From Methanobacterium sp. UBA44 (GTDB lineage Archaea; Methanobacteriota; Methanobacteria; Methanobacteriales; Methanobacteriaceae): a stretch of 64,000 bases of DNA. Position 1 is the stretch's first letter. Each line of letters starts with the position of its first letter. Both the position numbers and the translations under genes were made by a program. The stretch spans positions 186,001-250,000 of the forward strand of contig DACV01000002.1 of NCBI GenBank assembly GCA_002494885.1, written 5' to 3'. Positions 27,662 through 36,457 of the stretch are shown in pieces. Under the pieces are notes generated by a model. It worked only from the letters and a program-made list of their open reading frames with translations. It ran no database searches and was not told the DNA's origin.

Positions 27662-28009
27662 CTATTGACTTTCTTCTATCTCATCTAAGCAATTTAAAAG
27701 ATTGTTTCGAACAATAGTGTATGCTGCTGCCCCACCGAACTTTACACCTATAGCTGCTGATTCAATAACTTCTTCTCTTGTAGCTCCTGCAGAAATAGCA
27801 TTTCTTGCAGAAATAAACATACAAGGGACACATTTAGTAGCTACGGATGCTGTAACACTCATTAACTGTTTATATTTTGTATTCAAAGCTCCTTCTTTAT
27901 AATAATGATTTGCCATATCCATAAAACCGTTATAGAGATCAGGAGCTTCTTTTTCTAGTCGTTTTTCATTAATTTCTTTAGTTTTTAATATATCTTTTAA
28001 TGAATTCAT
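27662..28009 (-). CDS. AhpD-like carboxymuconolactone decarboxylase family protein
   Basis: 115 residues with the active AhpD motif: VATKCVPCMFISARNAISAG (CxxC followed by Ser and a His/Asn-containing helix), then TREEVIESAAIGVKFGG. Likely a small thiol-disulfide or peroxide-reducing enzyme. It borders the ars gene group and may help reduce oxidants or arsenate (inference). Confidence 0.87.
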   Translation of the reverse strand: MNSLKDILKTKEINEKRLEKEAPDLYNGFMDMANHYYKEGALNTKYKQLMSVTASVATKCVPCMFISARNAISAGATREEVIESAAIGVKFGGAAAYTIVRNNLLNCLDEIEESQ

Positions 28010-28098
28010 TTTTTTTACTCCATTTAACAGATTAATCGATGCTTAACATGTAAACAGATTTTTGATAATTAAAATAAATTAAAAAAAGTAGATAGCAT

Positions 28099-28755
28099 CT
28101 ACTTCATGGCTTCTTCAAATGCATCCCTATGGAAACCAGATGCCATTTCCTTTTTACACTCTTCATCTGAAAAGAGCCTCATTTTAGCTGCCCTACAAGG
28201 ATAATGTTGTAATTTAAGACCTGCTTCAGTAGCCATCTCATCTAAATCAGAACTATTTGAATATTTATCCAGTATATAATCTGTTACAAATGTGGTTGAT
28301 CCACAAGGTGATGACCGTTCAACAGTAATATCTGCAATTTTACCATCTTCAAGTTTAATATTTACTTTAGGTTTCCCTATTTTAGATGTAAATTCATCAA
28401 ATACTGCATTACCATTTCCTTCTAATTCACACATTATATAAGGGCAAGTCACATTTTCATATCTTTCTAATTGGTTTTTGAATCCTTCTCCTCTCCATGC
28501 AGCAACAATTATATAATCTACATCTTTATTAACCATATCAACAAGGTCTAATGTAAGATCAGGGTGTTGGGTATAAGTTATCAAGATATTTGCATCTTTA
28601 ATTTTTGCTAATGCATCTTCAGGGATATCTATTTCATCTATAAACATTGATGTAGGTTGTTCTAATTCTATGAATTCTGTTTCAAATTCTTTTTTAATGT
28701 TTTCAAATGCTCTTTCACCGTATGGCCCATCTGTAGCTATTACAACTTTTAACAT
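28099..28755 (-). CDS. DUF166 family protein
   Basis: 218 residues from ATG 28755. The in-frame GTG at 28764 lies in the SD AGGTGA. Rossmann-like start (LKVVIATDGPYGERAF) and the conserved Cys segments VTCPYIMCELEGNG and SSPCGSTTFV, then HYPCRAAKM. DUF166 is found in methanogens and was once linked loosely to thymidylate synthase; function unknown. The conserved cysteines suggest a metal or Fe-S cofactor. 15 nt after arsC, same strand. Confidence 0.85.
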   Translation of the reverse strand: MLKVVIATDGPYGERAFENIKKEFETEFIELEQPTSMFIDEIDIPEDALAKIKDANILITYTQHPDLTLDLVDMVNKDVDYIIVAAWRGEGFKNQLERYENVTCPYIMCELEGNGNAVFDEFTSKIGKPKVNIKLEDGKIADITVERSSPCGSTTFVTDYILDKYSNSSDLDEMATEAGLKLQHYPCRAAKMRLFSDEECKKEMASGFHRDAFEEAMK

Positions 28756-28770
28756 AGTATTCACCTGTTT

Positions 28771-29205
28771 TTAAATAAGATTATTTTCTAAATTCGTTAG
28801 TATCCACATTATAATTTCATCTCTAACTTCTCTAAATACTCTCATTTTTTCTTTTTCGTCTCCTTTAACACATGCAGGATCTTTAAAACCTTTATGAGTG
28901 TATTTTTTGCCTCCAAGGAAAAATGGACATGCTTGATCTGCGCCTCCACAAACTGTGATCACATGATCAAATTCCATACTTTCAAATTCTTTAATGCTTT
29001 TTGAACTGTGGCTAAAGATATCGATGTCTATTTCTTTCATTACTTTTATAGCGTAAGGATTAACTGTTGTTGGTTCAGTTCCTGCACTGTATACTTCATA
29101 ATAATCCCCATAAGCATGATTAAGATAACCTTCTGCCATTTGAGACCTTGCAGAATTATTAGTGCAGATAAATAATATTCTTTCTTTTGATTTTTTAGTA
29201 TTCAT
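28771..29205 (-). CDS. arsC: arsenate reductase (low-MW phosphatase fold)
   Basis: 144 residues. P-loop FICTNNSARSQMAEG carries the catalytic Cys-x5-Arg; further Cys in ITVCGGADQACPFF are the likely redox relay, as in thioredoxin-coupled ArsC. Reduces arsenate to arsenite for export by Acr3. Divergent from arsR, sharing the 71-nt control region at 29206-29276. Confidence 0.92.
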   Translation of the reverse strand: MNTKKSKERILFICTNNSARSQMAEGYLNHAYGDYYEVYSAGTEPTTVNPYAIKVMKEIDIDIFSHSSKSIKEFESMEFDHVITVCGGADQACPFFLGGKKYTHKGFKDPACVKGDEKEKMRVFREVRDEIIMWILTNLENNLI

Positions 29206-29233
29206 TTATTCAACCTCAAATAAATAATATTCG

Positions 29234-29254
29234 TATATCCAAATATTTAAATAT
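29234..29254. promoter_or_regulatory. ArsR operator candidate 1 (arsC/arsR divergent promoter)
   Basis: TATATCCAAATATT (29234-29247) is the reverse complement, with one change, of TATATTTGAATATA found at two other ars promoters. It overlaps a perfect palindrome ATATTTAAATAT (29243-29254) that also forms the TATA box of arsR about 25 nt before the ATG. Binding here would silence both divergent units. Confidence 0.6.
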
Positions 29255-29276
29255 AATAATTAATTTACAATACACT

Positions 29277-29630
29277 ATGAAACCATGTGAAAAAGATGAT
29301 AAATGCGGACCTACTGCTGATCAACTTAATGCACTTAAAGATGTTGTCAGTAAAATCCCTTCAGATGAAATTTTATATGAACATGCAGAGATATTAAAAG
29401 CATTTTCTGATCCTACAAGACTTAAAATATTATATTTACTTCAAGCGGGTGAATTATGTGCTTGTGAGATCATTTCAGTATTAGAAAAGCCCCAACCAAC
29501 AGTATCCCATCATCTTAACATTTTAAAAAATGCAGGATTGCTAAAATGGCGCAAAGAAAGAGTTTGGATACATTATAAACTAGCAAATCAGGATATTATT
29601 AGTCTTTTAGAGAGTTTATCTAAAAAATGA
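29277..29630 (+). CDS. arsR: ArsR family metalloregulator 1
   Basis: 117 residues. Winged helix (AFSDPTRLKILYLL, EKPQPTVSHHLNILKNAGLL) with the As(III) site GELCACEI, a Cys-x-Cys in the recognition-helix region. Extra N-terminal Cys residues (MKPCEKDDKCGP) may add ligands. Repressor released by arsenite. No SD and a TATA box about 25 nt upstream suggest a leaderless message. Confidence 0.93.
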   Translation: MKPCEKDDKCGPTADQLNALKDVVSKIPSDEILYEHAEILKAFSDPTRLKILYLLQAGELCACEIISVLEKPQPTVSHHLNILKNAGLLKWRKERVWIHYKLANQDIISLLESLSKK

Positions 29631-29642
29631 GTGAGATAAACA

Positions 29643-30719
29643 ATGAAAAAAAGTACTACTGATGAAGTTACAGGACAAATGTGTGATGCAACACAGCTTA
29701 GTTTCCTTGATAAATATTTAACACTATGGATTTTCCTTGCAATGGCTCTGGGAGTTTCTTTAGGGTATTTTATACCGGGAGTAGAATCATTTATTAATAA
29801 TTTTCAAGTTGGAACTACGAATATTCTCATTGCCATTGGATTAATTTTAATGATGTATCCTCCACTTGCTAAAGTTAAATATGAAGAATTAGGGCAAGTG
29901 TTCAGGAATACCAAAGTATTAGGATTGTCTTTATTCCAAAACTGGATAATAGGTCCCATATTAATGTTTGTTTTAGCAATTATATTCTTAGCGGGTTATC
30001 CTGAATATATGGTCGGTTTAATTTTAATTGGAATAGCAAGATGTATTGCAATGGTAATAGTTTGGAATGAACTTGCAAGAGGAGATACTGAGTATGCTGC
30101 GGGACTTGTAGCTTTTAACAGTATTTTTCAGGTTTTATTTTACAGTGTATATGCATGGGTGTTTATTACTGTCTTACCTCCATTATTTGGTATTCAAGGA
30201 AGTGTTGTAGATATTACTATACTTCAAATAGCAGAAAGTGTATTTATTTATCTTGGAATTCCATTTATAGCAGGTATAATAACAAGATTCACTTTGATAA
30301 GGTTGAAGAGTAAGGAATGGTACCATAACAAGTTTATTCCTAGAATTAGCCCAATTACACTTATAGCCTTACTATTCACAATTGTGGTAATGTTCAGCAT
30401 ACAGGGAAAAACAATAGTTATGATCCCATATGATGTTTTAATTATTGCTATACCCCTCCTAATCTACTTTGTGATTATGTTCTTCGTGTCATTCTATATG
30501 GGACACAGATTGAAAGTGGATTATTCAAAAACAACTGCATTATCATTTACAGCAGCAAGTAACAACTTTGAGCTTGCAATTGCTGTTGCCGTAGGAGTTT
30601 TTGGAATAGGATCTGGTGTTGCATTTGCTGCAGTAATTGGACCGTTAATAGAAGTTCCAGTACTTATAAGCCTTGTAAATGTGGCTTTGTATTTCCAGAA
30701 ACGTTATTTCACAAAATAA
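29643..30719 (+). CDS. acr3: arsenite efflux permease Acr3
   Basis: 358 residues, about 10 transmembrane helices. Contains the family hallmark LIGIARCIAMVIVWNELARGD with the essential Cys, and ASNNFELAIAVAVGVFG near the end. Exports As(III) (and Sb(III) in some). Starts 12 nt after arsR, so one transcript. Confidence 0.94.
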   Translation: MKKSTTDEVTGQMCDATQLSFLDKYLTLWIFLAMALGVSLGYFIPGVESFINNFQVGTTNILIAIGLILMMYPPLAKVKYEELGQVFRNTKVLGLSLFQNWIIGPILMFVLAIIFLAGYPEYMVGLILIGIARCIAMVIVWNELARGDTEYAAGLVAFNSIFQVLFYSVYAWVFITVLPPLFGIQGSVVDITILQIAESVFIYLGIPFIAGIITRFTLIRLKSKEWYHNKFIPRISPITLIALLFTIVVMFSIQGKTIVMIPYDVLIIAIPLLIYFVIMFFVSFYMGHRLKVDYSKTTALSFTAASNNFELAIAVAVGVFGIGSGVAFAAVIGPLIEVPVLISLVNVALYFQKRYFTK

Positions 30720-30753
30720 ATTGTATTTTAACACATGAATAACATTTCATTGG

Positions 30754-30779
30754 CAAATATATTGGTATATTTGAATATA
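30754..30779. promoter_or_regulatory. ArsR operator candidate 2
   Basis: CAAATATA-TTGG-TATATTTG (30754-30773) is a perfect inverted repeat; its right half continues as TATATTTGAATATA (30766-30779), identical to the 14-mer in front of arsR2. A TATA-like ATATATAAATAT overlaps, about 20 nt before a small ORF. Confidence 0.65.
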
Positions 30780-30796
30780 TAAATATCGTGATTAAA

Positions 30797-30889
30797 ATGA
30801 AGAAATGTAGGGTTACTTATGATGTAAACAAGGAGTTTGGGCACTATTATGTATTTTTTCAAATCCCTAATATTTATGGATATTTTTAG
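30797..30889 (+). CDS. 30-residue ORF under an ArsR-type operator, possibly a gene remnant
   Basis: ATG with GTGAT 4 nt upstream and operator candidate 2 just before. Encodes MKKCRVTYDVNKEFGHYYVF and ten more residues. Good expression signals but a very short product with no recognised family; it may be the 5' stump of a deleted ars-regulated gene. Confidence 0.35.
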   Translation: MKKCRVTYDVNKEFGHYYVFFQIPNIYGYF

Positions 30890-30955
30890 ATAAAAATATT
30901 GTAATAAATTATTTAATATAAATCATACTATATTTTAATTAAGGGATGTGATAGA

Positions 30956-31261
30956 ATGAAACTAGAATTTTTTGAAGCACCAATGTGCTGCCCAACAGGA
31001 CTTTGCGGCCCTAATCCTGATGAAAGGATAGTAAAACTAAATGAAAATATAAAAATTTTAGAGAAAAAACACTCTGAAATTGATATTCAAAGGTACATGA
31101 TTACCCAGCAACCATCAAAATTCAAAGAAAATGAACAAGTATATAAAATTATTATGGAAAATGACAAAAATGTGCTCCCCATAACAGCCATCAATGGAAA
31201 AGTAATTAAAACCCATGAATATCCTGATCTAGAAGAAATAGAGAAAAAGTTGGAGGAATAG
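30956..31261 (+). CDS. arsD: ArsD arsenic metallochaperone
   Basis: 101 residues. N terminus FFEAPMCCPTGLCGPNPDER carries the conserved Cys11, Cys12 and Cys17 that bind As(III). ArsD hands arsenite to ArsA and is a weak repressor. SD GGATGTGAT. Followed by arsA after 4 nt. Confidence 0.93.
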   Translation: MKLEFFEAPMCCPTGLCGPNPDERIVKLNENIKILEKKHSEIDIQRYMITQQPSKFKENEQVYKIIMENDKNVLPITAINGKVIKTHEYPDLEEIEKKLEE

Positions 31262-31265
31262 CTCT

Positions 31266-33098
31266 ATGAACATTAAATACATCTTCTTTTCGGGGAAAGG
31301 AGGAGTAGGTAAAACTTCCATGGCATGTACTACTGGAGTATATTATGCTGATCAAGGTAAAAATACCTTAATTGTAACAACTGATCCTGCGGCAAATCTA
31401 TCTGACGTGTTTGAACAGGAAATAGGGCACGTAGTAACTAAAATAGAGGGAATAGATAACTTATTTGCCATGGAAATTGATCCAGATAAAGCAACTAATG
31501 AGTACAAAGAAAGATCACTTGCGCCTATGAGGGATCTGTTCGATGAAGAGATGTTAAAAGTTGCTGAAGAACAATTAAGTGGACCATGCACTTCTGAAAT
31601 GGCGGCATTCGATAAATTTATTGATTTTATGGAAGAAGAAGATTATGAAATCATAATATTTGATACAGCCCCTACAGGGCATACTATCCGGCTTTTAGAG
31701 TTACCTGTGGACTGGAGTAGGCATATAGAAGAAAGTGCTAAAGGGAGTGGTCAAACATGTCTTGGACCTGTAACTCTTATTCAGGAAAGCAAAGATAAAT
31801 ATGATCGAGCTGTTTCTAGATTAAGAGATCCTAATCAAACTGACTTTATATTTGTAACGCAACCCGAAGAAACTTCATTAGAAGAAACGGTACGATCTTC
31901 AAATGAACTAAATACAATCGGAATAAAAACCACCAGACTTATAGTAAATGGATTTATACCTGAAGGTGAAACTGATAATCCCTTCTTTAAAGCCAAATAT
32001 ACTGCTCAAATGAAGCAGTTCGATAAAATTAAAAAAACTTTTTCCAAAATACCAATTCAGACTATGGAACTTTTCGATGATGAGCTTAAAGGAGTTGAAA
32101 AGTTTAGAATGAGTGCCAAAATTCTTTTTGAAAATCAAAAAGTCCAAAAAGAGATATCACCTGAAGAAACGCCTGAAATAATGGAAGATAAATATCATAG
32201 ACCAAATACTGCTGATTTAATTTATCCTTCCGACGAATCAAATAAAAATATATTCGTTTCAGGCAAGGGTGGTGTTGGTAAAACCTCTGTTGCATGTATT
32301 ATTGCTGTAACATCAGCTCAAAGAGGATATAGAACATTACTAATGACCACAGACCCCGCTGCTCATATTGGAACAGTGCTTGATAAACCAGTAGGGGATG
32401 AAGTTACTCCAATAGAAGGAACTGAAAATTTATATGCAGTTAAAATTGACCAGAAAAAAGCCACAGAGGAATATAAAAAGAAAATATTAAGCGACGCAGA
32501 GTGTAAATTTGATGAAAACACCGTAAAAGCCATGGAAGAAGAGCTTAACTCCCCCTGTACTGAAGAAATGGCGGCATTTATGAAATTTATAGATCATGCA
32601 ATACATAAGGAATACCAAGTCATTGTTTTTGACACAGCACCTACAGGCCATACCCTAAGACTTTTAGAATTACCTATGGATTGGAGTAAACAAATACAAC
32701 TTAAAACAGGATTATCTTCATCAATAACTGAGGAAGATAGGAAAGAAAAAGAAAAATTTGATCAAATAATGGAAATGATGAGGGATAAAGATTCTACAAC
32801 TTTTACATTTGTAATGTATCCTGAAAACACACCTATAATGGAGGCATACAGGGCCTCTAAAGAGCTTGAAACTATTGGCATAACCACACAAATGATCGTT
32901 GCTAACCTTCTAATACCTCCAGAGCAAGCAAAGTCTCCATTCTTCCAAAAAAGAAGAAATATGCAGCTTAGATATATTGAAAACATGAAAGAGAAGTTTA
33001 AAAATGCAGCTATAATTGAGATGCCCCTTTTTGAAAAAGAAATAAAAGGATTAGACATGCTTGAAAAAATATCTGGAGATTTGTTTGACAACAGATAA
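31266..33098 (+). CDS. arsA: arsenical pump-driving ATPase ArsA, two-domain
   Basis: 610 residues made of two homologous halves, each with a deviant Walker A (GKGGVGKTS), the TTDPAA motif, a Cys in PCTSEMAAF / PCTEEMAAF and the signal DTAPTGHT. ATP-driven arsenite delivery to a permease. ArsA is normally paired with ArsB; here the exporter present is Acr3, a combination known in some prokaryotes. Confidence 0.95.
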   Translation: MNIKYIFFSGKGGVGKTSMACTTGVYYADQGKNTLIVTTDPAANLSDVFEQEIGHVVTKIEGIDNLFAMEIDPDKATNEYKERSLAPMRDLFDEEMLKVAEEQLSGPCTSEMAAFDKFIDFMEEEDYEIIIFDTAPTGHTIRLLELPVDWSRHIEESAKGSGQTCLGPVTLIQESKDKYDRAVSRLRDPNQTDFIFVTQPEETSLEETVRSSNELNTIGIKTTRLIVNGFIPEGETDNPFFKAKYTAQMKQFDKIKKTFSKIPIQTMELFDDELKGVEKFRMSAKILFENQKVQKEISPEETPEIMEDKYHRPNTADLIYPSDESNKNIFVSGKGGVGKTSVACIIAVTSAQRGYRTLLMTTDPAAHIGTVLDKPVGDEVTPIEGTENLYAVKIDQKKATEEYKKKILSDAECKFDENTVKAMEEELNSPCTEEMAAFMKFIDHAIHKEYQVIVFDTAPTGHTLRLLELPMDWSKQIQLKTGLSSSITEEDRKEKEKFDQIMEMMRDKDSTTFTFVMYPENTPIMEAYRASKELETIGITTQMIVANLLIPPEQAKSPFFQKRRNMQLRYIENMKEKFKNAAIIEMPLFEKEIKGLDMLEKISGDLFDNR

Positions 33099-33135
33099 AT
33101 TTCCAATTTTTTATTAAATGAGAATAGGAATTCAT

Positions 33136-33336
33136 ATGTCAGAAGAAGAAAAAGGCTTTGAAGCAAAGATTAAAAGCATGTATAGTGGAAGTACATGCGC
33201 ATGCCAGACAGGGACTTTAGAAAAGAAAAAGTCATCACTTAAAACAGTTACATGTAGGAAGTGTGGAAAAACCTTTAAGACAAATAGAGATGCGGATTTA
33301 TGCTGGAAATGTGAAAAAAGTAAAAATAATCCGTAA
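33136..33336 (+). CDS. CxC/zinc-ribbon mini-protein, intact copy A
   Basis: 66 residues from ATG 33136 (AGGA 6 nt upstream; an ATG at 33118 lacks an SD). N-terminal part EKGFEAKIKSMYSG leads into a CxC (CACQ), then a four-Cys ribbon CRKCGK...CWKC. Member of a local family of four (33136, 36692, 36911, 38197). Probably binds zinc or another thiophilic metal; function unknown. Confidence 0.75.
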   Translation: MSEEEKGFEAKIKSMYSGSTCACQTGTLEKKKSSLKTVTCRKCGKTFKTNRDADLCWKCEKSKNNP

Positions 33337-33424
33337 ATCAGAGCACTACCATAATTTTTTGAAAACGGACTAAAACTAAATAAAATAATCATCATAAGAT
33401 TTAAGAAGTAAGAGATGACTTATC

Positions 33425-33847
33425 ATGGCTGAAAGACAGTTAACCAGTAAACTGATGGTTCAAGTTGAAAATGCTGCAAAACATGCTATAATAAGGATAA
33501 ATAAATATGATTCCAGGATTTATGTTTTAACTGTTCTGGAAACTGACCAAACTCTGGTGTAACCATCTATATTTTAAAAAAAGAAGGTGAATTAGCTTTA
33601 GATAATATTTCAAAAGTTTTTAAAGAAATTGAAAAAGAACAGAGTTTTAAAAAAGAAATAAAAAAAAATTTTCCTGATGGAAGAAGGCTCTGCAGCAGAA
33701 CAAATACTAAAAACTTCAGAAGAAGAGAATATGAACATTATAGTTATTGGAGGGTCAGGAAAACACCGTTTAGAACGATTTATACTGGGAAGCGTAGCTG
33801 AGAAAGTAGTAAGAGATGCTAAATGTCCTGTTTTGACCGTTCATTAA
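33425..33847 (+). pseudogene. degraded universal stress protein
   Basis: Fragments of a UspA fold in different frames: VENAAKHAIIRINKYDSR then a TAA near 33560, and at the end SEEENMNIIVIGGSGKHRLE followed by FILGSVAEKVVRDAKCPVLT, the classical G-x2-G-x9-G-S ATP-binding pattern. The usual N-terminal strand is missing and at least one stop plus frame changes interrupt it. Not translatable as one protein. Confidence 0.8.
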
Positions 33848-33897
33848 TTTTATTTTTATATTTTTGGATTTAGGTGGATAATAGCGATATTTTAATT

Positions 33898-33951
33898 ATA
33901 TTTGGATGAATTGATTATTGATAAATCAACATATTTATATATTTGAATATA
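33898..33951. promoter_or_regulatory. ArsR operator candidate 3 (arsR2 promoter)
   Basis: Two copies of the motif: ATATTTGGAT (33898-33907) and TATATTTGAATATA (33938-33951), the second overlapping a TATA box (TTTATATA, 33934-33941) 40-47 nt before the arsR2 ATG. Suggests autoregulation or cross-regulation by the first ArsR. Confidence 0.6.
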
Positions 33952-33980
33952 CTGATACATGGAATAAGAAAGTGATTTTT

Positions 33981-34340
33981 ATGAAAAAACATGTTATTGA
34001 AGATGGATGTAATCCCGATATAGAGAATAAAAAAGAATTAAACAAAGCATTGCCAGAAAATGTCGATGAAGATGCTTTATATGAAACAGCAAGTATACTT
34101 AAAGCTCTTTCAGACCCTACAAGAATTCAAATCCTGTGTTCATTACGTAATAATGATCTATGTGTTTGTGAAATGATGAGTCTACTTGAAAAACCTCAAT
34201 CAACGTTATCTCATCATTTAATCATCTTAAAAAATGCAGGATTGATAAAACCACGTAAAAAAGGAGTTTGGAATTATTATACACTTATAAGACCTGAAAT
34301 CGGGAAATTTTTAGATAATGTTTTATTAGAGAAATTTTAA
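33981..34340 (+). CDS. ArsR family metalloregulator 2
   Basis: 119 residues from ATG 33981 (GTGAT upstream). The longer frame from 33918 would run through the operator. Winged helix with NDLCVCEMMS, a Cys-x-Cys at the same place as ArsR1, and an extra Cys in the N-terminal arm. It is a paralogue of ArsR1 (ALSDPTRIQILCSL, EKPQSTLSHHLIILKNAGLI). Leads the DUF169/Fe-S gene group, so it probably controls a second thiophilic-metal response. Confidence 0.9.
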   Translation: MKKHVIEDGCNPDIENKKELNKALPENVDEDALYETASILKALSDPTRIQILCSLRNNDLCVCEMMSLLEKPQSTLSHHLIILKNAGLIKPRKKGVWNYYTLIRPEIGKFLDNVLLEKF

Positions 34341-34356
34341 TGAAGGATAACATATT

Positions 34357-35118
34357 ATGACAATAAAAGAAGTCCAGAAAATAGGCCAAGAAATCATATC
34401 AATTTTAGAACTTCATAGCTCTCCAATAGGAGTTAGATTTCTAAAAAAAGGTGAAAAAGCACCAGTAGATGCAGAAATTCTTGAAAAACACAGATACTGC
34501 CAGGCTTTAATGAAAGCTCGAAAAGGTGAAAACGTTATTTTAACTGGTGAGGAAATTTCATGTCCTGCTGCTGCTTCAGCATTTGGATTCCGCCTTTTAC
34601 CTGAAAAACTTGAGTCCGGAAAAGGTCTTATAGGTTTTGGTATAGTATCAGATCCTGAAGTTGGAAAGGAAATGTTTAAAGGCATGCCAAGACTTGAATC
34701 TGGCCAATTCCAATCTTTACACATTTATCCATTAGAAAAAGCAGAATATATTCCTGATATTGTAATTTTAGAAGATGATCCTGAAAAACTCATGTGGATT
34801 GCTCTTGCATATCTACATGCTGTGGGTGGGGAAAGAATACAAAGTTCTACGGCCATATTACAGGCTACTTGCGTTGATATCTCGATCATTCCATTCCTCA
34901 GTCAACGCTTGAACTTTGTTTTTGGATGTTATGGCTGCAGAGATGCCACTGATTTAGGTGAAAATGAAGCCATGCTGGGATTTCCAGTATCATCACTTCC
35001 TAAAATTATAGAACATCTGAAATATCTTAGTAAAAAAGCAATACCACGTTCACGATCAAAAGGAGCGCTCTCACTTTTAAAGGGAAAAGATACTGGTATA
35101 AAAGGCTGTTCAGATTAA
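34357..35118 (+). CDS. DUF169 family protein
   Basis: 253 residues. Contains conserved HSSPIGVRFLKKGEK, Cys residues in HRYCQALMKARKG and EEISCPAAASAFGF, and FGCYGCRDATDLGENEAMLG. The family is common in anaerobes and methanogens and has conserved cysteines; function unknown. 16 nt after arsR2, so in the same transcription unit. Confidence 0.87.
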   Translation: MTIKEVQKIGQEIISILELHSSPIGVRFLKKGEKAPVDAEILEKHRYCQALMKARKGENVILTGEEISCPAAASAFGFRLLPEKLESGKGLIGFGIVSDPEVGKEMFKGMPRLESGQFQSLHIYPLEKAEYIPDIVILEDDPEKLMWIALAYLHAVGGERIQSSTAILQATCVDISIIPFLSQRLNFVFGCYGCRDATDLGENEAMLGFPVSSLPKIIEHLKYLSKKAIPRSRSKGALSLLKGKDTGIKGCSD

Positions 35119-35182
35119 TAAAATCAAAAAAGTTACAAACGAAGATTAAATAAAAAAACTCAAGTTATAGGAGGTAAAAAAT

Positions 35183-36418
35183 ATGGAAAACAATAAAAAA
35201 GGATGCTGCGGAGATGCAGAATATGAAGAAGAGCCAATTAAAGATAATTCAAATATTCAAGAAGAAGGGTGCGGATGTGGAGCTGAACATCCAGATGAAT
35301 CAACTATAAATAATCCAGCTAAGCCAGAATTCATAGCGAATGAAAAATTTATTAAGGAATTTGAAGATTATGCCCATTCAATCGGTATAAAAGCTATAGG
35401 ATACACTCAACTTACTCCAGAACTACTGATTCAAGATAAATTCATCCAGTATCCGAATGCCATTGTTTTGACCATGGAAATGAGTAAAGAACTTCTCGAA
35501 ACAGCTCCAGGGAACAAAACACAAGAATTAAATGATGCACATTATGCAAAATTAGGTACTTTAACCTACAAACTTTCTGATTATCTTAGAGAAAAAGGTT
35601 ACGCAACTGAGGTTGCCCATCCTTACGGTGGTTTAGTGAATTTCTCTCCACTTGCACAAAAAACAGGTATCGGATTTATAGGAAAAAATGGCCTCTTAAT
35701 AACTCCCGAATCTGGTCCAGGACAGAAAATATCAGCCATATTTGTGAGCATAGCAAATTTACCAGTAAAAAATGAAAATGAGCATGTATGGATACCAGAA
35801 TACTGCAAAAGATGCGGTAAATGTATTAAAGCCTGCCCTGAAAAAGCATTGATAGAAGAGGAAACTTGCTGCGGAGAACCAGAGGTTAAATTTAAACAAG
35901 AACTTTGTATAGGATGCAGTCAAGGCTGCACATACTGTATAGAAGCTTGCCCCTTCAATGAAAAAGGTTATGAAGACGTTAAAAACAAATTCGACAAAAT
36001 AAATGCCAAATTAAAAGAGAAACAGAGAAAAAACTTTGACGTTGAATTATGGAATAACTGGGCTGAAGAAAATTCTTCTTTATTTAGTGGATTGGTTAAT
36101 GGCGCTACTGTTGCAATGACAATGACAGAAAATGAAGAACAGATAATTCTTCTAAAAAAAGAAGATAATGGCTTAAAGGTTAGTGTAAAAGCTCCAGAGG
36201 AATTGGAACGCCCTGTAGCTGATTTAATGTTTGGTATGGATACAAAAGACATGGCTGGATTATTAAAAGATGTTAATTCTATAAAATTCATAGAATTACT
36301 TTCATCTGGAAAAGTAGGAATTTATGCATTAGCAAGCCAGTCAGAACTTATTAATAAAGGATATACACCATTTCTAGGTAGATTGGGTTTTAGATTAGGT
36401 GGGGGAGGTTGCTGCTAA
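35183..36418 (+). CDS. QueG/reductive-dehalogenase-like Fe-S protein with Cys-rich ends
   Basis: 411 residues. The core (about 55-275) resembles the COG1600-type iron-sulfur proteins: THAT IS, a substrate region (AQKTGIGFIGKNGLLITPE) and two 4Fe-4S clusters (YCKRCGKCIKACPEKA and CIGCSQGCTYCIEACPF). The N terminus (GCCGDAEYEEE... EGCGCGAEH) and the very C terminus (GGGGCC) are unusual Cys clusters. Residues about 300-405 form a separate alpha/beta domain that could be SCP2-like. No corrinoid-binding motif is evident. Role unknown; the setting suggests a metal or arsenic redox function. Confidence 0.8.
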   Translation: MENNKKGCCGDAEYEEEPIKDNSNIQEEGCGCGAEHPDESTINNPAKPEFIANEKFIKEFEDYAHSIGIKAIGYTQLTPELLIQDKFIQYPNAIVLTMEMSKELLETAPGNKTQELNDAHYAKLGTLTYKLSDYLREKGYATEVAHPYGGLVNFSPLAQKTGIGFIGKNGLLITPESGPGQKISAIFVSIANLPVKNENEHVWIPEYCKRCGKCIKACPEKALIEEETCCGEPEVKFKQELCIGCSQGCTYCIEACPFNEKGYEDVKNKFDKINAKLKEKQRKNFDVELWNNWAEENSSLFSGLVNGATVAMTMTENEEQIILLKKEDNGLKVSVKAPEELERPVADLMFGMDTKDMAGLLKDVNSIKFIELLSSGKVGIYALASQSELINKGYTPFLGRLGFRLGGGGCC

Positions 36419-36457
36419 ACATCATTTTTTTATTTAATAATCTTAAGAGGTGAAAGA

